A stretch of DNA of 64,000 nucleotides from JAWWPG01 sp963820035. GTDB lineage: Bacteria > Actinomycetota > Actinomycetes > Propionibacteriales > Nocardioidaceae. The position numbers and the translations under genes are program-made. The notes below the pieces were generated by a model, which was not told the DNA's origin, ran no database searches, and worked only from the letters and a program-made list of their open reading frames with translations. Location: positions 1 through 64,000 of the forward strand of contig CAWFYK010000009.1 of NCBI GenBank assembly GCA_963820035.1, given 5' to 3'. Below, in pieces: positions 10,883 through 19,057 of the stretch (position 1 is its first letter; every line of letters starts with the position of its first letter).

Positions 10883-12106
10883 GTGATCTTTGTAGGGGTG
10901 GACTGGGCCGAGGCCCACCACGATGTCCATGTCGAGGATGAGGACGGGACACGGCTTGCTGGTGGCCGGCTGAAGGAGGGGGTCGCCGGTATCACGGCGT
11001 TCCATGCCTTGGTCGGGGCTCACGCTGGTGAGCCGGTCGAGGTGGTGATCGGGATCGAGACCGACCGCGGCCTGTTCGTGGCCGCGTTGGTCGGAGCCGG
11101 GTATCAGGTGTATGCGGTCAACCCGATGTCGACGTCGCGCTACCGCGACCGGCACGTCACGTCGCGGGCGAAGTCAGATCCCGGGGATGCCAAGGTGCTG
11201 GCCGACATGGTCCGCACCGACCGGCACAACCACCGCCTCGTCGCCGCCGATTCGCAGCAGGTGCAGGCGGTCAAGATCCTTGCCCGGGCGCACCAGTCGA
11301 TGATCTGGACCCGGACCCGGCAGACCAACCAGCTGCGGTCGAGCCTGCGGGAGTTCTACCCGGCCGCCCTGGAGGCGTTCGCCGACCTGGACCATCCCGA
11401 CGCGCTGGAGGTGCTACGGATCGCCCCTACCCCCGAACAGGGCAAGGTGCTGTCGAAGGCCCGGATCGTCACCGCGCTGCGCCGCGGCGGCCGACGCCGC
11501 CGCATCGAGCAGCGAGCCAGCGAGATCCAGGCCGCGCTGCGCAGCGAGCAGCTGGCTGCCCCGGCGGTGATCTCGGCGGCGATGGGTGCCTCGGTCGCGT
11601 CGACGGTCGCCGTGATCGACACCCTGAACACCCAGATCGACGCCCTCGCAGCCGAATTGGCGACGGGTTTTGAGTCGCACCCGGACGCCGAGGTGATCCG
11701 CTCCCTGCCAGGACTAGGGACCATCCTCGGCGCCCGGGTGCTCGGCGAGTTCGGTGACGAACCGAACCGCTATCCCGATGCCAAGTCTCGCAAGAACTAC
11801 GCCGGCATGGCACCGATCACCCGAGCCTCCGGCACCAAACGCATCGTCGTCGCCCGCTACATCCGCAACCGGCGACTGGCCGACGCGATCTACCTATGGG
11901 CCTTCGCCGCACTCAGCGCCTCCCCAGGAGCCCGCGCCTTCTACGACACCCGCCGGGCGGCCGGTGATACCCACCACGCCGCCCTACGAACCCTCGGCAA
12001 CCGACTCGTCGGCATCCTGCACGGCTGCCTCACACACCACAGCCTCTACGACGAAACCATCGCCTGGGCACACCGCACCGACCACCCCCAACAACGCGCC
12101 GCTTGA
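10883..12106 (+). CDS. IS110-family DEDD transposase (bridge-RNA recombinase)
   Basis: 407 residues from GTG 10883, after GAGAGGGG. The N-terminal RuvC-like DEDD domain shows Asp7 (FVGVDWAE), Glu59 (VVIGIETDRG) and the SDPGDAKVLADMVRTD motif with Asp99 and Asp102. A helical linker follows (about residues 150-265). The C-terminal Tnp domain has PGLGTILGARVLGEFGD, then PITRASGTKR with the predicted catalytic Ser316, then a helical YLWAFAALSASPGARAFY segment. Family members cut and rejoin DNA with the Ser and the DEDD metal site, guided by the RNA from the element's own left end. The gene is unbroken in a region where nearly every neighbour is frameshifted, which suggests a recent arrival or good local sequence quality. 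Confidence 0.93.
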   Translation: MIFVGVDWAEAHHDVHVEDEDGTRLAGGRLKEGVAGITAFHALVGAHAGEPVEVVIGIETDRGLFVAALVGAGYQVYAVNPMSTSRYRDRHVTSRAKSDPGDAKVLADMVRTDRHNHRLVAADSQQVQAVKILARAHQSMIWTRTRQTNQLRSSLREFYPAALEAFADLDHPDALEVLRIAPTPEQGKVLSKARIVTALRRGGRRRRIEQRASEIQAALRSEQLAAPAVISAAMGASVASTVAVIDTLNTQIDALAAELATGFESHPDAEVIRSLPGLGTILGARVLGEFGDEPNRYPDAKSRKNYAGMAPITRASGTKRIVVARYIRNRRLADAIYLWAFAALSASPGARAFYDTRRAAGDTHHAALRTLGNRLVGILHGCLTHHSLYDETIAWAHRTDHPQQRAA

Positions 12107-12611
12107 CAAGTTAGGGACGTGGGATATCTAGACGCGCCGACGTCGCGCTGGGACTGTCCAGCGCCCAGCAGACGCGGATCCACGATGTCATCGACGGCTA
12201 CTTCCGGGCTTCACCCGTGGTGGAGCAGACCGTCAACCACGGCGATCTCGCCCTGATGAACGCGCTCTGGGACGGCGAGGTCGTCGCCCTGCTGGACTTT
12301 GAGTTCGCGGTTCTCGGTCCGGTCGAGATCGACCTGTGCTGACTGGTGTGCGAGGCCCGCGTATCCGAGGAAGGCCAGCGTGTTGATTCGCAGGCAGGCA
12401 ATGTCGCGGTGGCGATCGCCGCTCGTCACATGGATCCGATTCATGGCCGCGCGCTTATCCACGGCGCCGCGATGCTCGACCAGTCCGTGACCTCGACATC
12501 TGGAGCGCCCGTGACAGCGCCGATGAACGTGTCCAAGACTGGCCACCCTGCCGCCTGCTCATGGACCTGCTCGACGCCGAGGGTGGATATCTCGCGCCCC
12601 TGCTCGGGTAG

Positions 12612-13062
12612 CCGGCGCTCGCACGATGCGATGAAACGTCGTCGAGTCCGGACCGCCGAAAGCCGAACCCTGGGCGACCAAGACCCAGGAGGGGTGGGCC
12701 CAGCGCCGGCCGTCCCCTTGGGGTGTGGGATTCGGGACGGCCGCCGTCCTGGCCTCTTGTCAGCGTTCAGATGCGACCCCGCGAGGCCGGCTCTGGCTTC
12801 GCGCAGGCAGCATCGACACGCTGACACCCGACCCCGCCGGCGTCCCGCAACGTACACCCATGCGGGACACCGGCGTCGAGTCGCCGCGATCGCAAAGCGC
12901 CCCCGTTGAGGTTCCGCTATCGGAGAGGAGAACCTGTCCCGCATCCGACGCCTCAGCGGGACGTCGGTCTTGCCCGCGATCGACACAAACAGAGCTGCCA
13001 GAGGGCGTTCCGACTACGGGAAGCCAGGCACGTATCCGCGCTGGAGGGCAGTTGCTCTCTCG
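12612..13062. other. Spacer, no gene recognised
   Basis: About 450 bases between the split phosphotransferase and the zinc-ribbon gene. Arg/Pro-rich shadow frames occur on both strands and no structural RNA was seen. Confidence 0.4.
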
Positions 13063-13519
13063 TTAACCATCTAGATGCACAGAGCGCGCGATGGCCGCGG
13101 CTGCCACCTCCACTCCAATATCGCGAGCAGCCTTCAAAGCAGTCATGCCAGCGGACCGTAGCCTATCTTGTCTGCTCGTCGTCGCCCCGGCCAGGGAGCG
13201 TTCAGCTGCTGACAGTTCCTCTGCGGCGTGTGCCGCGTCCGGATCGTCGCTCCCATTCAGTTCCAAGTGTTGCCGCACTGGCCTACTGCATTGCGAGTTC
13301 TGAGTAGTCCGGGCGGTCGCCCAAAGCGGCAGTGACGAGACTGCCGTGAGGGTCCGGTCCGGTCCAGGAGAATGATCGCGACTCCCGCACCCTCCGGCGT
13401 AAGCCGGCGCCGGTATAGCCACAGGAGGCACACCTTGCTCCCTGCGGGGGCGAGGGCCACCTGCTGCCGCACTCGGGGCAGATCCATTCGTCGTACTCGA
13501 GCGTACGTTTGGCCGTCAT
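13063..13519 (-). CDS. Small zinc-ribbon protein, frameshifted
   Basis: Starting at ATG 13519, the protein opens MTAKRTLEYDEWICPECGSR and continues to GARCASCGY, a pair of Cys-X2-Cys knuckles that would bind one zinc. A serine/aspartate-containing middle follows. The frame then changes near 13285 into RQHLELNGSDDPDAAHAAEE and an alanine-rich helix ending VHLDG with TAA at 13063-13065. About 152 codons. The type is common as a nucleic-acid or protein contact module, but no family is assigned. No partner gene is adjacent. Confidence 0.5.
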
Positions 13520-14115
13520 ACTGACATTTATACAAGAGGACGAACCGCTGTCATGGGCACCGCGGGCTCGTGACTCCGCGCGGTTACAAGAAATCCGGCT
13601 GCTGGGACTGGCGCCGCCCCGCGTTGACAGCGGCGGGGCTCCTGGCCGGGTGTTGGTGGTCGGGCTGCCAAGGCAACCCAAGGTAGGCAACCGACGACTG
13701 ATAGTTATCGGCTGCCGGCCGCAGAATTGCGAGACATCGCTCCCTGCAATGCAGGAGATGGAACACCTACCGACGGCCAATATGGCCGTTCAGCGTTACA
13801 GCGGCTGGAGAACCGATTCGCCCTGGTACAGGAGGCGGTTGTCGCTGCTACGCCACGTGATATCTGTAGCCCGTCAAGAGCATGAGCACATCGCTGGGCG
13901 CATCGATATCGCACTCCGGACCTTCCACCGTTCGCTCGCGCTATGGTACGAGGCCGACCCCGGGAAGGCGACTGACCGTCTTGAATGCCAAGGACGTCCC
14001 CCTCGTGGAGGTAGGGACGCCGTGGCCGACCTTCACGCCCGCGCGGTCGACGGTGCCTTCAGGCGCCTGAAGCCGTCGGCCCGAACGCTCTCTCACTGCA
14101 GGGAAATGCCTAGAG
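13520..14115. other. Region without a confident gene
   Basis: Frames on the plus strand read plausibly in short bursts but change frame too often to define a gene. Possibly decayed coding DNA. Confidence 0.35.
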
Positions 14116-14522
14116 GTGGACATCGGCGCTCGGTCCGGCATCGAGCGGCGGCTACGGTGGTTGCTGGACGAAGACGAGAGCCTGCTGCTTCTCGCCTCGG
14201 GCTGGTACCAGTTCGGCGACGGCGGGAAACGGCCCCTCCTGGCGGTTACTGACCGGCGAGCACTGCTCGTAGATCCTGACGACTTGTGGCACGGACGTGC
14301 CACGGTAAGCAACTCCCACCGCTGACAGATATGACATGGAAGATCGACAGCGGGCATGAGCTCGTCGAGCTCCAGCACAACGGGAGGCGCGGCAGCCTCG
14401 TGACCAAGTCAAGCGATGGCGTCGTGCACGAGGCGTTAGAGGGGCTGAAATCTCGCCTCCCTGCAGAATCGAGCCGGTCGGCCGATACGGATGGCGATGG
14501 GCAGGACGCAACAGGGGGTTAG
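14116..14522 (+). CDS. PH-domain-like (YokE-type) protein, frameshifted
   Basis: From GTG 14116 the product reads MDIGARSGIERRLRWLLDED, then ESLLLLASGWYQFGDGGKRP and LLAVTDRRALLV. That is the strand pattern of bacterial PH-like domains, where a 'TDRRLLLV'-type strand is diagnostic. After a frame change near 14305 it continues as IDSGHELVELQHNGRRGSLV and a final helix, VVHEALEGLKSRL, with stop at 14522. About 135 codons. The probable role is a small cytosolic or membrane-proximal binding domain. The family call is from strand pattern only. Confidence 0.45.
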
Positions 14523-14693
14523 AGTTCGACGATGGCGTCCGATTGCTCAGCAAGCACGAGAATCAAGGATTCTGAAACACCACTTACGCCGTTGACGGCG
14601 TGATCTGTCGCCGACGTTGTAGGTGGCCTGCAAGCTCAGGCTGAAGGCTCTTGGCGGGAGGCAACTCGCGGAGCCGGTGGCATAGTGGCTGTC

Positions 14694-15607
14694 ATGTCGG
14701 TAGCGATCTGGTCGGTGAGCGGGGAGCGCCCGGTCAAGCTCTGCGCACAGCGATTCGTCAAGAAGCACCTGGAGGAGTGGATCGAGCGTGAGCCGTCGCT
14801 GGTGATGGAGGGTCTCACTTGGGTGGCGCGGCAGCCGGTCCTGCCGGACCGGTCGCGTCCGGACCTGATCGGGCGACCCGGGAGGGTTCGCTGGTGGTGG
14901 CGGAGCCAAGCGGGGTGTGGTGGGCGTGGCCACGCTTGCTCAGGCATTGCACTACGTCCTATGGCTCGGCTCGATGGAGCCGGAAACCCTGATCGCCCGC
15001 CTTACCCAGGCAGGCTCCGAGCCCCGAGCACAGCGGGTCGGCGCTGGATGGCGTGGATGCCTTGGAGTTGAGCATCCTGCTCATCGGCACCGGGAGGCTG
15101 CCCGAGCTAGACGACGCGGCTGCCTTCCTAGCAGCGCGCGGGTTGACCGTGCCGATCAGGATCGTCACCTTCATGCCGTTCCTTGACGCCAGTGGCCAGG
15201 TTCTGCTGGCCCGTGATGTCGAGGACCACGAGCCCGATCCCGATGAAGAGACGCCCACGCAGCCGTCTCGCGCAAAGCCGACGTCGAAGGAAACCACGGG
15301 CGTGGCTCACGAGGCCGGAGTGCTGGGACCGGTGGACGCAGCCATTGAGGTCGCGCATCGCCCGGGTCGGCGGGTCAAGCCGTGGCCGAAGTCGATCACG
15401 ATCATGCCGCCGTCCGGCCTTGGCCGCACGCTGCTATACGTGGCGCCGGGTGCCGAGGGCGTCGTGTGGTTTGGGTACCACCTTGACAACTTCGCCGAGC
15501 TGTACAACGCCGACCAGCCGACCGTTGAGGCAGCCCTGGGAGCCAACTGGCGGGGCCTCACGCCCGGCGAGACCGAGGCGGTCCTGGTGGGATTCAGGCG
15601 CTCATGA
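14694..15607 (+). CDS. PD-(D/E)XK nuclease-like protein (NucS-related), frameshifted
   Basis: ATG 14694 begins MSVAIWSVSGERPVKL and then HLEEWIEREPSLVMEGLTW, an N-terminal pattern seen in actinobacterial NucS-like nuclease-domain proteins. The active-site part is spread over frames: PDRSRPDLIG supplies the first Asp, TREGSLVVAEP and KRGVVGVATLAQALHY supply the Glu-X-Lys, with breaks near 14877 and 14907. A further break near 15045 leads to a clean C-terminal half (LELSILLIGTGRLPELDDAA, VKPWPKSITIMPP, GAEGVVWFGYHLDNFAELY) that ends at 15607. About 304 codons. The likely role is DNA binding or cleavage in repair; the substrate is unknown. Confidence 0.6.
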
Positions 15608-15633
15608 CTAACCTGCAGACGCCGTCGGAGGAA

Positions 15634-15704
15634 GGGGCCGACCCCTGGTTGTTGGACACGCTGAATCCAGCATCTGCCGCTGGGAAGCGAGATGATCCAG
15701 AACC
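15634..15704 (+). repeat. IS3-type element end, left copy
   Basis: A 71-base segment (GGGGCCGACCCCTGG ... GATGATCCAGAACC) that recurs inverted at 17458-17529 with about 85% identity by eye. It abuts an ATG whose product begins MVRKSHSAEFRRQAVDL, the standard start of an IS3-family OrfA, so it is the upstream end of such an element. Confidence 0.7.
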
Positions 15705-16110
15705 ATGGTCAGAAAAAGTCACTCCGCGGAGTTTCGCCGTCAGGCCGTCGACTTGAGTGCCGTTGCCACCACGCCACCCGGAGTCCAAGGGGTCATCGAG
15801 CGCCGCAACTGCTGGTTCGAGACCTCATTCATGCCGGGCCGGACGTTCACCTCGCCGACGGACTTCAACAGCCAGTTCGGTGACTGGCTGACTAAGGCTA
15901 AGGCCAACGCCCGGGTGGTCCGCACGATCAAGGCCGCCCCGGTCGACCTGGTCGAGGCCGACCGAGCCGCGATGTTGCCACCGCCGCCGATCCCGCTGCA
16001 CCTGGGCTGGCGCAACAAGATCCGAGGTCGTGACTACCACGTCCGCATCGACACAGGCGACCCCTACCACAACCAAGCCCGCCTAACAGCCCCGGCAACA
16101 GCCATTAGTG
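15705..16110 (+). mobile_element. Chimeric transposase remnant (IS3 OrfA start joined to IS21 IstA fragment)
   Basis: About 17 codons of an IS3-type OrfA N-terminus (MVRKSHSAEFRRQAVDL) pass, still in frame, into a piece of an IS21-family IstA. The IstA piece contains the SFMPGRTFTSPTDFNSQF segment and the late motifs VEADRAAMLPPPP and LGWRNKI, then RDYHVRIDT. The IstA part lacks its N-terminal HTH and DDE catalytic region. This is debris from at least two elements and cannot be active. Remaining downstream codons are not transposase-like. Confidence 0.7.
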
Positions 16111-16161
16111 CCGACGCGCGGTCAAACGGATCGTCTGGCGCTCAGACAGCTCGAGTCCTCA

Positions 16162-17186
16162 CTACGGAGCGTAGTGGAACACGGGCACCTGCGCCCGGTC
16201 GAGGCGGAGGCCCTGGAGGATCTCGCCCGACGAGTTGCCGATCCAGATTCCGAAGTGCTCGTTGCTGCTGATCGCGTTCGACCGAATCTTGGTTGCGGTG
16301 ATGGTCTCCACCTCGCCAGCCAGGATGATCGCCGTCGGGTGCACGGGACCGTTGCCCCCCATCGCTTCGCTGTCGGAACCATTGCCGGCGAGCACGTTCT
16401 GCGCGACGACGGTCGCGAGAGAACGTCGCTCGGCGCGTTGCTGTGGATGATCACCCCCGGGAGAAAGTTGAACTTGATCCGGTTCCCGACCACCGAGTTC
16501 CCTTTCACCACGGTGTTGGGCAGATCCGCCGCCACGACGATTCCCGCGGCGTTGTGCAGGACGACGTTCCCCTGCACCGAGTTGCGCAGCACGCCACCAC
16601 TGCCTTCGTCGTACGCCGCCAGCACGATCCCGCAGTCCGAGCCGCTGTTAAGCACGCGGTTGCCCACCACGACGTTATTGACGCTGGGCGCGAGGATCCC
16701 CGGGTTGGGCGCCCCGGCGTTGAACGGACCGTTGTCGCTGAGCCCGATGCCACCGCTGCCGACGGTGTCGGTCACCAGGTTCCAGCCGACGATGCTGTTG
16801 CTCGTGCCGACGAGCTCTATCGCCTTGTCCTCAGCAATCGTCTGGTTCGGGTCCGTCACGGTCCCCCTCAAGACGTTGTGCACGATCCTCACCCGGGTCC
16901 CGTTCTCGACGAAGATCCCGTGGTCCTTCGAGGCCGTGATGGTCGCATGCGACACCACGACATCGTGCACTCCCGGCCCGATGAAGATGCCCAGGTTGCA
17001 CCCGGAGGCGTCAATGGTGCCATGAATGTGCTGCCCGGATGACGCGGACATCACAGCATCGAGGCCCGTGTCACCGGCGGCGACGCATCCCGCGGGAGCG
17101 TAACGAGCCGCGACGGCCGGTGCGGTCGTGGCCGCCACCAACCCCACCGCTACAACGGATCTTGCCAGCCAACCGCCCACCCTCAT
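16162..17186 (-). pseudogene. Secreted right-handed parallel beta-helix protein, frameshifted
   Basis: ATG 17186 follows GGAGG and encodes a signal peptide (MRVGGWLARSVVAVGL ... APAVA). The body has repeated short Asn-ladder strands (VHDVVVSHATITAS, NGTRVRIVHNVLRG, VNNVVVGNRVLNSG, VLRNSVQGNVVLHN, NTVVKGNSVVGNRI) typical of right-handed parallel beta-helices such as polysaccharide lyases. The frame changes near 16425; the natural continuation VVAQNVLAGNGSDSEAMGGN and ITATKIRSNAISSNEHFG ends at 16162. About 342 codons if restored. Likely extracellular carbohydrate binding or cleavage. The gene lies inside a pair of inverted IS3 ends. Confidence 0.7.
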
Positions 17187-17457
17187 GTCGACCTCCATAG
17201 TTGCCAAAGAGCTGATACGAAGTTGGTTCTAGCACAGGATCCAGGGCATGGCCCTCACAACGGCCAAACTCAGGTCGTCCGCAACATTGTGGTCAATGCA
17301 CACCAGTCGTGACGCCATGGCTGGCCTGGCCGGAATGTCCTGGACGAGCACATGGCGCCAGAGAATGACGGCAATGATGATGCCGGCGACCAGAGGACCG
17401 CACCGGTTTGGGCCCGGGTGGCCCACCAGAGAGTCCTCTAAGGCGTAAGCGGAGCAG

Positions 17458-17529
17458 GGTTCTGGATCATCTCGCTTCACCCGCGGCAGATGCTGGATTC
17501 AGCGTGTCCAAAATCCGGGGTCAGGCCCC
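17458..17529 (-). repeat. IS3-type element end, right inverted copy
   Basis: Reverse-complement partner of 15634-15704, sharing the core TGGACACGCTGAATCCAGCA and GATGATCCAGAACC. Here the end is solitary: no orfA follows. The two copies bracket about 1.9 kb. Confidence 0.7.
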
Positions 17530-17582
17530 CTGCGACAGTGATCATACGGCGCTGGCGTCTCGAGGGTGGCGGCAGATCGCTC

Positions 17583-17602
17583 TTGACAAAATTTCTTGTC
17601 AA
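17583..17602 (+). promoter_or_regulatory. Palindromic operator overlapping a -35 box
   Basis: TTGACAA (17583-17589) and TTGTCAA (17596-17602) form a 7-bp inverted repeat with a 6-base centre, 16 bases before the ArsR-family start codon. The left arm includes a consensus TTGACA. This is the expected place for self-repression by the ArsR protein encoded next. Confidence 0.65.
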
Positions 17603-17617
17603 TGGCACGGTGGCGTC

Positions 17618-18196
17618 ATGCAGGACGTCGAGGTCATCGAAAGCGCAGGAGCTGCCGCCGTCGCGCTGGATCCGGTCCGGGCCCGGCTGCTCGGCGAGCT
17701 GGCCGTCCCGGCCTCCGCTGCCGGGCTCGCCGCCCGGGTCGGCATCGCGCGCCAGAAGGTCAACTACCACCTCAAAGCGCTCGAGGCGCAAGGCCTGGTG
17801 GAACTGTCCGGGGAGCGCCGGCACGGCGGCATCATCGAGCGGGTGCTGCAGGCGTCGGCGGCGTCGTACGTCGTGTCGCCGGCGGCCGTCAGCGCGTCCG
17901 CGGCCGACCCCGACGCCAACGCCGACCACCTCTCAGCGGGCTACCTTGTCGCGCTGGCCGGCCGACTGGTCCGCGAGGTCGGCGCCCTGGCGAGCCGGGC
18001 CGGCGCGTCCGGCAAGCGCCTGCCGACGCTGACCATCGACACGAAGATCGGCTTCCGGTCGGCCGCCGACCGGGCTGCCTTCGCGGACGACCTGACTGCC
18101 GCGGTGCTCGACCTGGCCGCTCGCTACCACCACGACGACGGGCGCCCGCACCGGCTCGTCGTCGCCGCCCACCCACTTCCTGAGGAGAACGCATGA
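17618..18196 (+). CDS. ArsR-family winged-helix transcriptional regulator
   Basis: 192 residues from ATG 17618. The winged HTH lies at about residues 15-75: LDPVRARLLGELAVPASAAG, LAARVGIARQKVNYHLKALE as the recognition helix, then LVELSGERRHGGIIERVLQA as the wing. The C-terminal part (VVSPAAVSASAADP, SAGYLVALAGRLVREVGAL, FRSAADRAAFADDL) is helical and has no clustered Cys or His, so a metal-sensing role is not supported. The gene overlaps the next by ATGA, and a palindrome with the -35 box precedes it. ArsR-SRPBCC pairs are common in actinobacteria; the regulator usually controls its SRPBCC partner. The ligand is unknown. Confidence 0.85.
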   Translation: MQDVEVIESAGAAAVALDPVRARLLGELAVPASAAGLAARVGIARQKVNYHLKALEAQGLVELSGERRHGGIIERVLQASAASYVVSPAAVSASAADPDANADHLSAGYLVALAGRLVREVGALASRAGASGKRLPTLTIDTKIGFRSAADRAAFADDLTAAVLDLAARYHHDDGRPHRLVVAAHPLPEENA

Positions 18197-18984
18197 GTGC
18201 GACCCCGCACGTCCCGTACCGCCTGGAGTTCAGCGTCGAGGTTCCGGGTGCCCCGGAGCAAGTCTGGCAAGCCATCGCTACCGCCAAGGGCATGAGTGCC
18301 TGGTTCCTGCCGACCGAGATGGAGGAGCGCGAGGGTGGCTCCCTGCACTTCACTATGGGCCCCGAGATGGGCTCGGACGGCCAGGTCACCGGCTGGGACC
18401 CGCCGCGCCGCATCGTCTACGAGGAGGACTGGGCCGCCCTCATGGGCAAGGACCCGGATGCGCTCAGCCCGCTGACGTCGGAGTTCCTCGTCGAGGCGCA
18501 GTCCGGCGGCACCTGCGTCGTGCGTGTCACCACCAGCGGCTTTGGGACCGGCGCCGACTGGGAGTCGGAGTTCTGGGGCGACCTGGCCGCCAACTGGATG
18601 CCGTTCTTCGACAACCTGCGCCTCTACCTTTCGCACTTCCCCGGCCAGGAGGCTACGCAGCTCGAGGTCACCGCCTCCCATCCCGGCGACGCGAGAGTGC
18701 TCTGGTCGACCCTGCACGACGCGCTCGGTCTGGGCGACCAGGGCGCGACGGTCGAGGTGCGCGGCGCCACCGGCACGGTCGAGCGTGTCGGCGAGCGGCA
18801 GGCGCTGGTCCGGCTCACCGCGCCGGTACCCGGGATGCTCAGCGTCTTCGTGTACGGCGAGGGCGACGGCAAGGCGACGGCGGGCGTACGGGCGTACCTG
18901 TTCTCCGCCGACGCGGCGGACTACATACGGCGCGAGGAGCCGGCCTGGCGTGCCTGGCTGCAGGGACTCTCTGTGCCGGCCTGA
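18193..18984 (+). CDS. SRPBCC (AHSA1-type) domain protein
   Basis: 263 residues; the ATG overlaps the stop of the ArsR gene. The START/Bet v1-like fold is seen in LEFSVEVPGAPEQVWQAIAT, MSAWFLPTEMEER, VTGWDPPRRIVYEEDW and the long C-terminal helix NWMPFFDNLRLYLSHF of an AHSA1-like module (about residues 1-150). A second part (LEVTASHPGDARVLWSTLHD onward) may be an additional small domain. SRPBCC proteins bind hydrophobic ligands in a deep cavity and some are chaperone activators. The coupling to the ArsR gene suggests the same signal controls both. The ligand is not known. Confidence 0.85.
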   Translation: MSATPHVPYRLEFSVEVPGAPEQVWQAIATAKGMSAWFLPTEMEEREGGSLHFTMGPEMGSDGQVTGWDPPRRIVYEEDWAALMGKDPDALSPLTSEFLVEAQSGGTCVVRVTTSGFGTGADWESEFWGDLAANWMPFFDNLRLYLSHFPGQEATQLEVTASHPGDARVLWSTLHDALGLGDQGATVEVRGATGTVERVGERQALVRLTAPVPGMLSVFVYGEGDGKATAGVRAYLFSADAADYIRREEPAWRAWLQGLSVPA

Positions 18985-19057
18985 CCTTCGCGTCAGGTAA
19001 TCGGACTTATCGCCGGGATCCCGGCGGTTCTACACTGCTCGCCGGGGATGGTTCGCC

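Larger units (their letters stand above)
10648..12129 (+). mobile_element. IS110-family insertion sequence, about 1.48 kb
   Basis: The boundaries come from restoration of the interrupted phosphotransferase frame. The left flank ends GCGGCTGCT (to 10647) and the right flank resumes AGACGCG (from 12130). A CT dinucleotide lies at both junctions (10646-10647 and 12128-12129), like the CT core at which IS621 recombines. There are no long terminal inverted repeats, as is usual for the family. A 235-base non-coding left end precedes the transposase gene and only 21 bases follow it up to the right CT. The element appears complete and its transposase is intact, so it may be mobile. Confidence 0.9.
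10156..12611 (+). pseudogene. Aminoglycoside/choline-kinase-like phosphotransferase split by an IS110 element
   Basis: The 5' part runs from GTG 10156 to codon GCT at 10645-10647 (N-lobe: YSNATWVGDGIAVRIAHI, REVALVRALPREVGHPEIL). The 3' part resumes at 12130 with AGA and gives RRADVALGLSSAQQTRIHDV, the catalytic loop VNHGDLALMNALWDG and the metal loop VALLDFEFAVLGPVEIDLC. Removing 10648-12129 rejoins the frame exactly (...ATAAA/RRADVAL...), so the insertion was clean. The 3' part also has an in-frame TGA at 12340-12342, where a Trp would fit, and a frame change near 12500, before DLDIWSARDSADERVQDW and a TAG at 12609-12611. The gene is therefore dead twice over. Original length about 325 codons; substrate unknown. 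Confidence 0.8.

Noticed and set aside
13972..14070. Short frame with DVPLVEVGTPWPTFTPA, vaguely like phage structural proteins
   Set aside because: Only about 33 codons, no phage genes nearby, and the frame breaks at once.
15053..15607. Independent gene of about 184 residues
   Set aside because: It continues the nuclease-like protein that begins at 14694; the upstream part is in other frames.
17229..17480. 83-residue frame on the minus strand between the beta-helix gene and the ArsR gene
   Set aside because: Its start lies in the IS3-type end, it has no ribosome binding site and no recognisable domain.
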